From the NCBI RefSeq assembly GCF_003589595.1, contig NW_020654810.1, positions 7,404,668 to 7,468,667 on the forward strand: a stretch of DNA of 64,000 nt, written 5' to 3'. Positions 1-11,000 of this stretch are shown here, in pieces. Numbering within the stretch: position 1 is the first letter of the stretch; each line of letters starts with the position of its first letter. The notes beneath the pieces are model-generated. The model worked only from the letters and a program-made list of their open reading frames with translations. It was not told where the DNA came from and did not search any database. The position numbers and the translations under genes were made by a program. Source of the stretch: Hyposmocoma kahamanoa (lineage: Eukaryota > Arthropoda > Insecta > Lepidoptera > Cosmopterigidae).

Positions 1-458
1 CTCGGTTACCAACTGAACTCAGTTATCAACTGAAGCTGTCAAAGTTATAAAATAGGCCTGCAGGGCATGAGCGAATCCATGAAGCGGAACTTCTACGCAG
101 CGTTGCCAATGTCAATTGTTCAAAATCCCCAAAAATCAACATTTAAATCCCCAAATTTGGGGAGAGCAATTGATATTCCCCACATCTCGAGTTCCCATTA
201 TTTATTATAAGCCCACCGCTTAAAATGTAACAAAGAATTAATAAACTCAAAATGTAACCATCTATTACGTTTGCTGTGAATGTAAATGACAAACAGAATG
301 TAAAATGTAAATCAAATTATGTGACACAATAACTTTAGCAACATTAGTTAGAACAGTTCCGAAGTTTAGCGCTAGATAGCATTGGTATAGAAAACGCAAT
401 TTCTAAATCGCGGTGTTAAGATGTTTTCTATGCTATCTATGCATCACCTCTTCTCTTA
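1..458. other. Intergenic, no gene seen
   Basis: A/T-rich. Near 145-165 there is a short palindrome around ccccaaatttgggg. 353-432 resembles 758-840, a diverged direct repeat now separated by the MITE at 459-738. No coding exon was recognised. Confidence 0.4.
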
Positions 459-738
459 GGCTTAACTCACACTGGAACAGTTTTTAAACTACAACGCCTG
501 GCGCTCGCATTAGTGCGCCCAGATCACAGTGTCTGACGCCTCACCGCGCCCAAGTAACACGCGGCGACGCGCGAAACCGCTCGACTTCAAGCAAGCGTTT
601 ATGCGCGAATGCGCGCATTTCCATGTTTGCATAACACAAATTTGTACTTTAATGATGGGAAAATAGAGATGAATAAGCTATAGGCGAAAAACTTGATGCG
701 TCGCGACGCTTCGACTGTACGCCAGTGTGAGTTGAGCC
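459..738. mobile_element. PIF/Harbinger-like MITE, 280 bp
   Basis: Terminal inverted repeats GGCTTAACTCACACTGG (left) and GGCTCAACTCACACTGG (right, reverse strand), flanked by TTA on both sides (456-458, 739-741). TWA duplication is the PIF/Harbinger signature. The interior is unusually GC-rich for this locus. No ORF. Confidence 0.75.
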
Positions 739-742
739 TTAC

Positions 743-2220
743 TAGTGTTTGTAACAATAGTTCCAATGTTTACCACTAACCACTAAATGGCATTGCAAAG
801 AAAATGCAATTTCAGAATCGCGATGTTAAGATTTTCCCTAATGTAATGAGTTACTAGTATTTTTATAGCGATGCCGAATCAAGCCGAGCGATTACCGAGT
901 GGATACCAACACGAAATCATATATTTTCCAAACTATATACCGATATTGCTTCGTATCAGATATTCACTGATATCAACGCGAAACCATTTTTTGTGCGTCT
1001 TCGAAACTGTATATTAACATTGGCCCACATTGCTCTTGTAATATTATATCCAGTAATATATATTCCGAATATCAGTAACGGCAATGTGTCAACGTAGCGC
1101 GCACGCGGGCTATATCCATGAATATATAGTTTTAGAAAATATATATTTTCGAAATCCGATTTCGAATATTGATATATAGTTTCGATACAATATTCAGAAA
1201 AAACTACATTACCCATTCCTTCAATTTAGAAACAAGTGCTTTGATCCTACCGAATAATTCTATATAAGTGTTTTACTAATAATAATTCTATACATGTTGC
1301 TATATAAGCGAACGATGTGCAATGTTGAAAAAATATCGATGTCGTTCATCAGAGTTTTTTTTAGTAACCATTAACCTAGTGGTGCAACAGCAATCGATAG
1401 ATTAGAGAAAATGATAAAATGTCAGAATCTCCGTCTTTTCCCCACATAGCGTTAATACATCACAAAACTCCCAATCGAGTTGAAGATCCCCGCAATTTGG
1501 AGAATTTCTCACAAATTGGCAACCCTGCTTATAAAGTAAATGAAGCAAATAACAAAAACCATACAGCCAGAATCAGGGAATAAGCATATGAGACGTGAAG
1601 CCTTCTTTTCATGAGCAGTTTCTAGAAAAGCAAAAAATTATTCTAGATTAAAAACATAGCGAAAAACGGCGTTCAAATCGAAGACTGACACTATCGTTTA
1701 AAAATTTACAAGTAAAAAGACAAAGCGTACATAGTACATAAAATATTCTGTGACGTAGAACATAATAAGAGCCTTAGAATTGTATTTTTCCAATTTTTCA
1801 GAATTATTTCCACTATACATATGTACATGCCTATTCGAAATTTTTTCGTTAAATTACCCAACAGTAGAGTACTTGACAGAATTAATGGTGTTTTCGATAG
1901 AAAAAATAATCTATTTTATTCAAGTAAAGTTGACTGTACCTACTTAAAAAAGGAACCAGGATTATTAAGACAATGATTTCTACCTATAAACATTATTGTG
2001 TATTCTTAAATCATCGCGCTTTACGTAGGTACAGTCAAGAGCACATCAAGCTTGACACTTTGGACTTTGGACCGTTCTTATTGCAAGCGGCATTGAGTTA
2101 AATTTAAACCTGTAATGTCTAGCTTGACGCTTCCTAACCCTTTCGATTGATGTTCTATGCAACCAAAGGCCTTATCGTAAGTGCTGGATTGAATTTAAAT
2201 CTTAACTATAAAAGTAATTA
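743..2220. other. Intergenic, no gene seen
   Basis: 890-1210 is rich in overlapping short palindromes built on atatattcgaa-like words, making it a low-complexity, structure-prone stretch. 1745-1870 is similar to 13228-13350 (both contain acgtagaacataat...gagcctt), so it is a low-copy interspersed repeat. Nothing else was recognised. Confidence 0.4.
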
Positions 2221-2221
2221 A

Positions 2222-2360
2222 ACATAAGTTAGGCCTTTCCAATGCGAGAGTGAATAGGCATTATTTAGATGTGCAGACTAATCGTCGACCTGTGGTCCAA
2301 CCTCATGGTCGCTTTTCATCAGTGAAACGAGACGTCAAATGCACACTTTTTTATTAAAAA
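2222..2360 (+). mobile_element. 3' end of a jockey-like LINE
   Basis: Begins with a segment like ...GCGAGAGTGAATAGGCAT and ends at an AT-rich tail, matching the last part of the LINE fragment at 26505-26935. Heavily 5'-truncated. Confidence 0.65.
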
Positions 2361-2404
2361 ATATTCGGTCACTGCTGGTACATAATTTAGATTGTTCCTG
2401 TAGG

Positions 2405-3510
2405 TACAGGAAGTGAGAAGACGTAAACGAGAGAGTGACGACGCCGGATCGGAGGAATTTTTTGTAAGTGATCTTTGTTATTAATAATTATAATAATAAA
2501 CTAGTGGAGCAATTTCCCAAAAAAAAAACTGAATGTCATGGTAATATAAATCATTATGACATTCATTATAAACTTCAGAATAACAATTATTAAAGCAACA
2601 TCTCTAATCAGCGATGATAGCTATAAAGGTATCTCTCTGGGTATATTTCATAAACTGGATCGCGCACTTCGACATACTAATATTACAAATTTACGCTTTA
2701 TTGGGTTACGTTAAGGTTTATTTTAAGTAAAAGTAAAAAACCGAGTCACGTGAGATAGCTCGAAGTCGCAGTCAATCCTTGTCTAACAAGTTGCTAATGC
2801 TAAATAAAATCATTTTTTTTAAATTTTGGTTAAATAAAATTAGCTAAAAGGTAATATGATTTTACTAATAGTAAAATAAATATATATTTAATAAAATATA
2901 ATATAAAATAATAAAAATATATATATCAACAATGAAACCTTCTATTATGAAGTAGCTCAAATAAGTATACTAATTTGTATTATGAAATAATAGTAGTAGT
3001 TTTGGTCATCCTTAAGCGGCCACATTTTCTGTAAAAATTAAAATGTTAAAAACAATATCGCCAAAATATCCCTGGCGAAACATGAATGAACACCTATAGA
3101 AAGAGACGCATTACTACTTTGAAGCCTCTCACTCGGCTCGTTTTATTAACTTGTGCGCGGTCCAGTTTAATATACAAATCCGTGCTCTGATTATACGTAG
3201 TATCTTTTCCGAAGTCTGTGCTGAGTGAAGAAATTAATTTCTCACAGATGGCGCTACGGCATAAAGTCATTAAAACCAAAAACAAAGATCTACAACAAGT
3301 ACAGAGAAATTCGATCGTAAGGTCGATTCCGTGGCTTAGTTGGCATAGGCTCTGCCACGGTTTGCTCGGAGACGCGCCGTCGCGGTCGGTTCGAACCGGA
3401 CGGATTGAAGGATTTTTTCTAAGTGTTCCATTTTTGTTATTAATAATTAAAACAAACTAGTGATTTCACAAAAAAATTATTGAATATCATGGCAGTAAAA
3501 AATCGTCACA
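2405..3510 (+). repeat. Repeat F, interrupted by repeat G
   Basis: 2405-2638 and 3222-3510 match segments of the repeat at 19020-19400: tctaaTCAGC...tatctctctggg, ctgagtgaagaaa...ttctcacaga, and TTATTAATAATTA...ACTAGT. A palindrome built on gaatRtcatggtaRta follows the ACTAGT segment. The middle, 2639-3221, is repeat G, probably inserted here. Confidence 0.6.
2640..3190. repeat. Repeat G copy 1, ~550 bp
   Basis: Direct repeat of 29066-29562 over the whole length, sharing blocks such as tttcataaactggatcgcgc, gagtcacgtgaga and gcgcggtccagttt. No ORF, no obvious inverted ends. Class unknown. Confidence 0.75.
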
Positions 3511-3789
3511 TTCGATAAAAACTTGAAACATACCTAAAGGTGTTTATTAATAAAGGTCTACAAAAGGGATTTTATTTAAACAATTAATATGTTGGGGTAC
3601 TTATAATAAGCATAAGTTTAATAATAAAATTCATATAAACCTCTATTTATATAAACATAAAAATAGCATATAAAATTAACACAAAAGTAACTCTTAAAAA
3701 ATAGATTTCAAAAGTGTAATAGCTGTAATATACCTTCTTCATGTATGTATGTACTTAAGGAATTAGTAACTCCATTAAGTATGTCATAT

Positions 3790-3849
3790 TTACTCGACTC
3801 TGCGGAAGTATCTTTTTGCTGGAGTTTTGGCTTTGTCATGGGTTAGTGT
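3790..3849 (-). CDS. FABP exon 4 (stop codon)
   Basis: 60 nt after acceptor attttcag. It encodes TLTHDKAKTPAKRYFRRVE and a TAA stop at 3792-3790. Position, length and the R-Y-F motif fit the last FABP exon. Canonical members have Arg-x-Tyr; here Phe replaces the Tyr. Confidence 0.85.
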   Translation of the reverse strand, partial: TLTHDKAKTPAKRYFRRVE

Positions 3850-6644
3850 CTGAAAATATTAATACAATATCATCACTCTTCTGATGTGCTACACTCCGTT
3901 AAAAATTTTAAGTACAGTTTTATGCTACAAGAAATAAAACAAAAATTCAAAATTTTTTTTTTTACACAACATTTAAAAATGTGAATATAGTGACCATGAA
4001 CTATTTCTTATACTACACAGTTTTAAGTTTATTATTTACTAATGAGTTAGAACTTACAATTGACTTACCACAATACATTCTTCATCAGTGAAAAAATAAT
4101 GCCTTCCACACTTGTCGCCAGTCTCATTAATAACTGAGTTTGTTACCATTTCACTTTCATTCTGTATTGTGGTTGTGCTCTACAATCAGTTGAAATATAC
4201 TTACAATAAATTTGAAGACAGTCAAATTCATTGTATAATTAAGAGATCCTTAAATTCATAGACTTGTAATATGTCTAATGCATAGTTTTTTAAAGTGGTC
4301 CCTACTGCCCCCCAGTGAGCGGTGAAGAGTCCTAGAGGAGCTGCAGGGGCCTCAGAAGCAAATTGGAGGACGTTGATGCTGTCCAGGGGGTGCTACCGCA
4401 TTTGAAAAAGAAACCTAAATTATTATACATATAAACTACACTATTTATTTAGTCTTTCCTTGTGGTTTTTTTGTGTTAAGTTAAAAAGTTTGAGAACCAT
4501 AGGGTCTAATGTAGTTTTAAGTTTATTTTTATATGTACACACTGAGTAATACTTACTGAAAAAAAAATTACCAAGAATAGCATTAGAACATAGGCCTCAT
4601 AAAGGACAGTGTTTTTAGTAAGGACATTTCTGATCTCAAGCTAAATTAGAGTGAAGATTAAGATTCTGTTATGAAACAGATGAGACATTTTTGCAAGCTC
4701 TAATGGATAACGACTTGCCCCAGCCAATGTATGTCGAGAATGGAAGGTGCAAAAGTACTATGTTTTTTAAAATTTTGTTGATTTTGCTTTGTGAGTTATA
4801 ATTAATTAGTAGTGGTCACACAATAGAGAAGCACAGATGAAGGGCAGCACAGACCATGCATTACCCATTTTAATATAATCACAGACACAATAAATGCATT
4901 GATTCAAATTTCAACATAAAAATAAAAAATCGTAACTTGCAATAATAAGTATTGATGGTATAGAACTTTGAACAATATGCCAACAGGGTGAAGTTTAAAT
5001 TATATTAACAGTCCATAATTTGTTATTTCTTTTTCAATTTGAAACTACGATAAATCATTATCAAGATTTCAGTGTTTCAAATTATGAATGTGAGTTTTGG
5101 CGCCAGCGGTTCTGATAGTAATCAGCACTTACTTTTTTTTTTATTCTACGAATATAATAATGAAAATTTAACTCGGACTTAGAATTGATTTTTGTATGTT
5201 CATAAAATAAAAATCTTTATTTGAAGTAAAGTTGTCCGTCTGATTTTTGAAGGGTTGAGTTTACCCGTGGATCTTTATAACTTCAAAGAGATGCCAAAAT
5301 AGTGAGTTATTTGTTTTGATGAGTAAAATTACAGCCTAAAAATTTTTCAAACCAATTGTTATGGATTACTTTGCATACACAAAAATCAGTCAGTCAAAAT
5401 ATTGCAAGGATAGTTTAAAAAATATAGTTCCTCGTGTGTTAGATTTACTTAGGATTTAATTTTTTAATGAAATATTTTTTTGGATCCGGCTGACTGCAGT
5501 GCCCATAGTATCAAAAAAAACACCTGTGAGGCTCAAAACATTGGTTTGTTTGAAAAAAAAAAAAACTAATATACACAATTTAGAACTGAAAGAAAAACTA
5601 TCAATATAAAAATATATACAAAAACATCTGCTATACTCCTGACAAAATTCTTTCACTTCCTCCCTTAGCACCAGTCCTTTCATACACCCATTTTTGTACC
5701 ACTACATCCCCTACTACTAACTTTTTGTTAACTATAAAATGATTAAACTATTATTTACTTTAATAGTAGCATTTGGCATTCTTTCTTCATATTCCTCTCC
5801 AAGCTTGAAAGTGTTTTCTAAAGTTCTCATCAATGAAGAGCTTTTAATTGTCATCATGTCTCCATCCAGTGTGATCTCCATAAGAGGCGATGACATCGCC
5901 ATCATCTTACGGGGGATGTATGGAACACCTATATTGTAATAATAATAAAACATATATTTTAATAATAATAATAATATGGTAGGTATTTTTTCATTATTTA
6001 CTTTTTATATTATTACAATATAGGTGTTCCATACACCTATATTGTAATAATAATAAAACATATATTTTAATAATAATAATAATATGGTAGGTATTTTTTC
6101 ATTTATTATTATTCATTTGTTGAGCATTGACTATAGAGCCATCAGCTTAAACAATCAATGAACATTATAAAAAAGTCAAAATATATTAATACATAAACTA
6201 AAAGTTTTTGTGAAAAAACTGTAACTACAAAATTCGACCACATTTTTCGTATTTTTTTTTTAATTTTTTGCCATTTTAAGTACAAGAAAGTACCTACATT
6301 TTTTATATTCTAAAAAAAAATTCAAAGTAATACATGTCATAGCAAAGATCAGGAAACAGATACACTTGAGTGCATTAAGATAAAAACACTGACAAACAAG
6401 TTCACAGAGTATTTATCTTTTTATCCCCTACAAATGATGACACAAGTTTCTAGAATATTCCGTAACCAATTGCAATACTTATGTGAAGGACATAGTATAG
6501 GTGCGAGATACCTTAATTGCAAAAAAAATGAAAGTGCGATTTCCTGCACGTGACCTTTATGGAAGAATACTTACCAACTGCGATGAAATAATCATCAAAA
6601 TTCTCATTTTTATAGTGTTGATATTTGCCCGGAATCGACGGCAT
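3790..6644 (-). CDS. Fatty-acid-binding protein (FABP/CRABP family), complete 4-exon gene
   Basis: Intracellular lipid-binding protein of the calycin fold, which carries fatty acids or retinoid-like ligands in the cytosol. CDS is the join of 6644-6575, 5928-5759, 4179-4069 and 3849-3790 on the minus strand: 411 nt, 136 residues plus stop. Family length is about 130-135. Seen: N-terminal MPSIPGKY, then NENFDDYF in exon 1; GVPYIPRKM, DGDMMTIKSSS and FKLGEEYEE in exon 2. Exon phases (1, 0, 0) match the classic four-exon FABP layout. The ligand-carboxylate Arg falls at residue 106 (GRHYF). The C-terminal Arg-x-Tyr is Arg-x-Phe here (R130, F132). Exon 3 is divergent from typical members. All introns are GT-AG: 646, 1579 and 219 bp. 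The gene is divergent from the phosphatase gene. Identity as FABP is strong; subclass and ligand are unknown. Confidence 0.9.
4069..4179 (-). CDS. FABP exon 3
   Basis: 111 nt, 37 codons, phase 0 on both sides; acceptor gattgtag, donor gtaagt. It encodes residues 81-117 and ends GRHYFFTDEECIV. Arg106 aligns with the ligand-contacting Arg of the family and FTDEE with the usual REFTDEE-like strand. The first half (residues 81-104) is polar and poorly conserved compared with family members. Confidence 0.85.
4281..4503. mobile_element. hAT-like MITE, 223 bp, in FABP intron 2
   Basis: Flanked by a perfect 8-bp direct repeat GTCTAATG (4273-4280 and 4504-4511). The ends are imperfect inverted repeats of the ...GGTTCTCAAACTTTTT type, common among hAT elements. 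There is no coding capacity. Superfamily is inferred from the 8-bp duplication and end sequence. Confidence 0.7.
5520..5612 (+). repeat. Repeat C fragment (AAACGTCGGTTTGTTTGAAAA family)
   Basis: Diverged copy of a ~120-bp repeat with the core cctgtaaag-ggcc-aaaacgt-ggtttgtttgaaaaa followed by atatac-gatttaaat. Sister copies at 9148-9290, 11100-11232 (minus), 11488-11600, 12318-12400 (minus), 14692-14805 and 56930-57015. Non-coding; possibly the 3' end of a non-LTR element. Confidence 0.6.
5759..5928 (-). CDS. FABP exon 2
   Basis: 170 nt, entering with two bases of the split Gly codon and leaving in phase 0. Contains RKMM, GDMMTIKS and FKLGEEYEE, which align with the conserved second FABP exon (GD..TIK, F.LG.E). 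Acceptor is caatatag; donor is gtaaat. The acceptor region is duplicated in the intron (see the repeat at 5925-6103). Confidence 0.92.
5925..6103. repeat. 71-bp direct duplication with an inverted piece at the FABP intron 1 acceptor
   Basis: 5925-5995 and 6033-6103 are almost identical. Between them, 6011-6032 is an inverted copy of the first ~22 bases. On the FABP coding strand the duplicated block carries the pyrimidine tract and the AG of the exon 2 acceptor, so a second acceptor-like site lies about 108 bp upstream of the real one. Confidence 0.85.
6575..6644 (-). CDS. FABP exon 1 (start codon)
   Basis: ATG at 6644-6642. It encodes 23 residues plus one base of a Gly codon, ending in NFDDYFIAV before the strong donor gtaagt (6574-6569). 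The FDDY segment and the length of about 24 residues are characteristic of FABP first exons. No competing in-frame ATG was seen just upstream. Confidence 0.9.
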
Positions 6645-7880
6645 CACGTTTTCTTTACGAATATGCTAATAATGAGACTTAGGCGGGACACTCACACTGC
6701 ATGGAAATAAAATAAACCAACACCCGTTCCGAAATTCGCGCTGACATTTGCGTTTCTTTAATTATGTCTTCAAATTCAAAATAGCCAAACTGCGAAAGCA
6801 ATATGTTTTCGGTGCATATTGCCCGTACACTCACTCAAAAACTTTATTGCCGTAACGTGCTACAAAAGTGCACCAATTTCGGTGACGATTCTTAATATTG
6901 CCATACAATCATTGAAACTGCTAAATGCTGTTAATTTCAGAAATAAATGTACAGATGTCACAATCAAGCAGAGATAATTAAAAGTATAATATGTTTGTTA
7001 CGGTGTGGTAAATTGGTAATGTCCGCAACTCGACATAATTATTATTAGATTTTGATTTAAATATTTCTTTCAAGACGCGCGTTAATGTGCCTTGGAGTAT
7101 TTGACCCTGACATTACCCTTATTACTTTTTGTTTATCCATAGTCGATCTTTTTATAGAGGTAATAAAGATGATTATTATTCTTTACATAAATCTATTAAT
7201 TCAGATACCTAACCAACATAGTTTATTATTTTTATATATATATCTTATATAACTATGAATTGAAAATGTCAGATTTTCACTTGTGGCTATTTTTATGGGA
7301 AGCCATGTTCAACAAGGATGTCTTGCGGTTGAAATTACTGAAGTGGTGGTGATGGTATGACGCTATTTGAAATAGGTACGTTTTTGGAATGACAAGTGTT
7401 ATTAAAGTTTTGTTACTGATGGTAACATTTAGTCATAAAGTGCACTCCAAAACTTAATGTATACACAATACAAAAAAGAAGGGGTTAATAATTTATTAGA
7501 ATACAAGAAACAGTGGAATTTCAATTTTAGCCAGTTACCAGATGGGGTTAGGATACGGACGAAATAAAATACACAAATGTCATTTTGTTTGATGAATCAT
7601 GTTTTTGAACAGACGCAATTGGGTGTGTGTGTTTTCAATGGACGTGACGTGTGTGAGCGAGATGTGAATTGTATGTTTTGAATTTTATAAAAAAACTACG
7701 AAACGAACATTATTTTATAAGATATTAATGTGATGATATCTTAAGTTAACAGTGTATTTGTGTACAATTCCCAATAAAGTTATCCACCTAAGGAACTGAT
7801 TCATTTAAGTGTTAAACAGCTCTTCTCGTCTTTTGTTGATCGATTCTTATTATATTTGTTTGGACCTAAAAACTGGGAAG
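6645..7880. promoter_or_regulatory. Divergent intergenic region between FABP and the PPM phosphatase
   Basis: 1.24 kb separates the two divergent start codons, so both 5' UTRs and promoters should lie here. I cannot place a TATA box, initiator or transcription start with confidence. 7609-7670 is GT/GA-rich and near the likely phosphatase 5' UTR. No coding sequence is seen. Confidence 0.45.
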
Positions 7881-8050
7881 ATGTGTGACAAGGAAGATTA
7901 TTTGACTGGTTACCGGGTGTTCTTCGAGAACTTCGCGGCGACGGTAAATCCAGAGGACCAACTACCAGTGAATATAGCTGGGTACACAATCACAGAATCC
8001 GAATTACCGGGAGAGGTACTTTACTGGACCACTCAGTACCTAACCGAGAA
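7881..8050 (+). CDS. Phosphatase exon 1 (coding start)
   Basis: ATG at 7881 (context gggaagATGt). It encodes 56 residues plus two bases; donor gtaagt at 8051. The open frame continues upstream to about 7809 without another ATG, so 7881 is the start. Transcribed 5' UTR probably precedes it; its extent is not visible. Confidence 0.85.
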
Positions 8051-11000
8051 GTAAGTAATAATAATAAGATCTTATGTACTTGTAAACATCGATTATAATT
8101 CAGTCGATTTATTTATATAGACTAAATCGTTTTACTATTGCTTAGTTAACAAACAAATAAACAGCTCTGCGTATACTTTGTCCATATTACCATAAGTTGT
8201 ACCAACATCATGTGTGGTTCCTTCATGATATATTTACCAACATTCATCAAAAAATTTGAAAATACAAATATTTATTTTCTTTGATAAATTTGATAATATG
8301 TTGTCAATATTCTTAATGTTTGTGCATTATCTGGCACGTAGCTCTGCTTTGTTTAATATTTCACAAAATAATTATCAGGTTTGGAAAAGAAATTAAAACA
8401 TTTGACTTAACTATTTTTACAATACATTTTATTAAGAATGTGGCACATCTAAGCTTTAGATAACAAATTAAAATATATATTAATATACAATAGTTTGCAA
8501 AATGCAATGCTATTTGTAGATTAGTACTGAAATAAAGGCTTAAAAAAATTTTACTAAGACTTGTTTTGCGTTTCCTCAAAAATATTACTGAAATATATTT
8601 TGCAGCATAATTTTTCTTTACACTTATTACAGCATGTGTTGTAAATACACTGGACCACATAACTTTAAATATAAAATCTTAATTGAAAAATTTGCATTGT
8701 TCCTATTATACTCTTGTTTGTAATACCTATTACAGTATTTGTTTCAAGCTTATAAATAACATATTATTTAAAACACATTTAAACTGTAAACAGGACAAAA
8801 CTGGTTATGAATATCTTAATTTAAATTTATACCTATTGTATGGTACTATAAGTTTTATAAATAACACATGGTGATGTATTAGTGGAAATTGGATGGCTGG
8901 TTTTGTTTGCCAAGTGTGGATTTTGAAATTCTATTTGCAAAATTTTTACAAATTTAATGTCTTCAAAAAACTGCTGTAAAAAGTGTATAAACTAGGCCTA
9001 TGGTTTGGTAAGTCCTTGACTCTCTTATTCATATCATCACTTGCAATGCATCAGTGAAAGAAAATATTGTATTAAACTTCACATAAACTCAATGATGTGA
9101 ATGCCCCAACCTTTTTTGGTTAGCCTATACTTTATTTCATCAATCATAGTAGGGGTCAACCGTGAACATGGGAGTTGTAAAGGGCCCAAAACGTTGGTTT
9201 GTTTGAAAAAACAAATATATGCAATTTAGATATGAAAAAATAGTTTCATTTTCTATGTGTAACAATTACGAAAACCTAGGTTTTCCTAGGAACTCTATAT
9301 CTAAACTTTCTTTCCGACTAATTCTTGCTCATCAGTACTTATGTATATATATATAGTTAAGGTCTATGATTGAATTTACATTATAAACAGAATGAAAATT
9401 GATGCCTGAAGTTAATACCAGTCCTAGAGCTATTGTTTTCACAAGTAATTTGATAACCTTTCACAAATATAATTTTTTGCAAATATACCTGAGCTTTAAC
9501 CTGAGCATGTTAATGTTTTCCTAAATTATTCCAGTAACAATGTTTAAATCGTAGATATAAAATAAACAAAATTAAATACTCTGCATGGTGTGTAAATACC
9601 TAAAATGTTTCTATCTACTATCATGAAAATTGGAGCAAGTTACTCAGTCTCAATTATTAGCTTCTCCATATCAATGAACTTTACTTCAGGACATTCACAT
9701 CAACATTTTGGGCTATGTTTTGTTGGAAATATATGCAAATATTTGCTCAAGTGTTTTAACTATGTATATATAACTATGCAAGACTGTCATTTTTACGATC
9801 TGAGAAAACATAGATTTGTTTATTATAGTTCTGTTTTCTACTAATAAAATTCTATATTAATTAAGGTAATTATACTAAAAAGAGACCATTTATGAACAAT
9901 TTTATTCAGATAAGTTATTATTATTCACAAATATGTGAATAAATATTGTTGTTGTAGTTAAGTGATAGATTGCAGAAAATAGTAATATGTGAAAGATGTG
10001 GTTTGAAAAAGGATGTGGTGAGAGAAAGGAATGTTGAGGCGGTTTGGGCATGTAGAGCAGATGGATGTAAGAAGAATTACCAAACAGATTTATGACGCGA
10101 ATGTGGATGGAAGGGTTTTAAGAGGATGTCCCAGAAGGACTTACATTGACCAGATCAGTGATGGTTTCAAAAGAGGTTAGGATCAGAAGTGACATGAATA
10201 AAACAAGTTGTATGAAAAGGGTAGTTCATTGTATGTGAGGCTAGAAAATTGTGTCAGGATAGAGTAAGGCGGCGTTCCGTGGCCTCTGCCTACCCCTCCT
10301 GTGGGACAAGGGCGTGAGCTTTATGTACGTATGAATAAATATCACCAAATTTCTTTTTAAATTCCGCACGTCTTTCCCTTCCGTCGTTCATCCTTCCTGC
10401 TTGTACTAATTTATTAGGGGTCAGCCCTCTTAATATATTTAGGCCAATTAGTGTGATTTAGGACACTCTCAGACGTTATGCATTTATGTGGTCAAGTCGT
10501 TATGAATAGTTTTGGCAGCGTAAAGGTGCTCGTGAAGTTACAGGCACATGGTACTTGTAAACTTTGTCTCATGGAGACGGGCGTAGTGGCATTACCCTCA
10601 GACCTTTGCAATTTGTATCTTAGTACTGTACCTGTCATGGGTAACACCATACGTACGGCTTGTGCGTCTTGTCACTTAATATCATAAAAAAAGGTTAATT
10701 GGATGCATTCCTCATTTGTCTTCTACATAGTTCATCACTTTTTAAAACTTGTGTTCTTCGCAGCGCGTGATGTGACTAAATTTGCGATGGCGACTTTGCT
10801 CTAATTTTTTACTGTAATTAAAAAGTTCCGCATATGTGCTTGTTTGTTAGTCTCTATAATCGGATTATTGCATCGAATCATTGCAGTATCTTCGTTGTAG
10901 CCCCAGCATTCAAATCGTACAAAATTATACAGATGGTTTCTTCTTCTTTTTACTTAATGGCCAGTATCGAGTTTTCCGCTTAGTAATTTTAAGGGCCTCT

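Noticed and set aside
5456..5683. 75-codon minus ORF just downstream of FABP exon 2
   Set aside because: It overlaps a repeat C fragment and poly(A/T) runs, and does not continue the FABP frame. The true exon 3 lies at 4179-4069.
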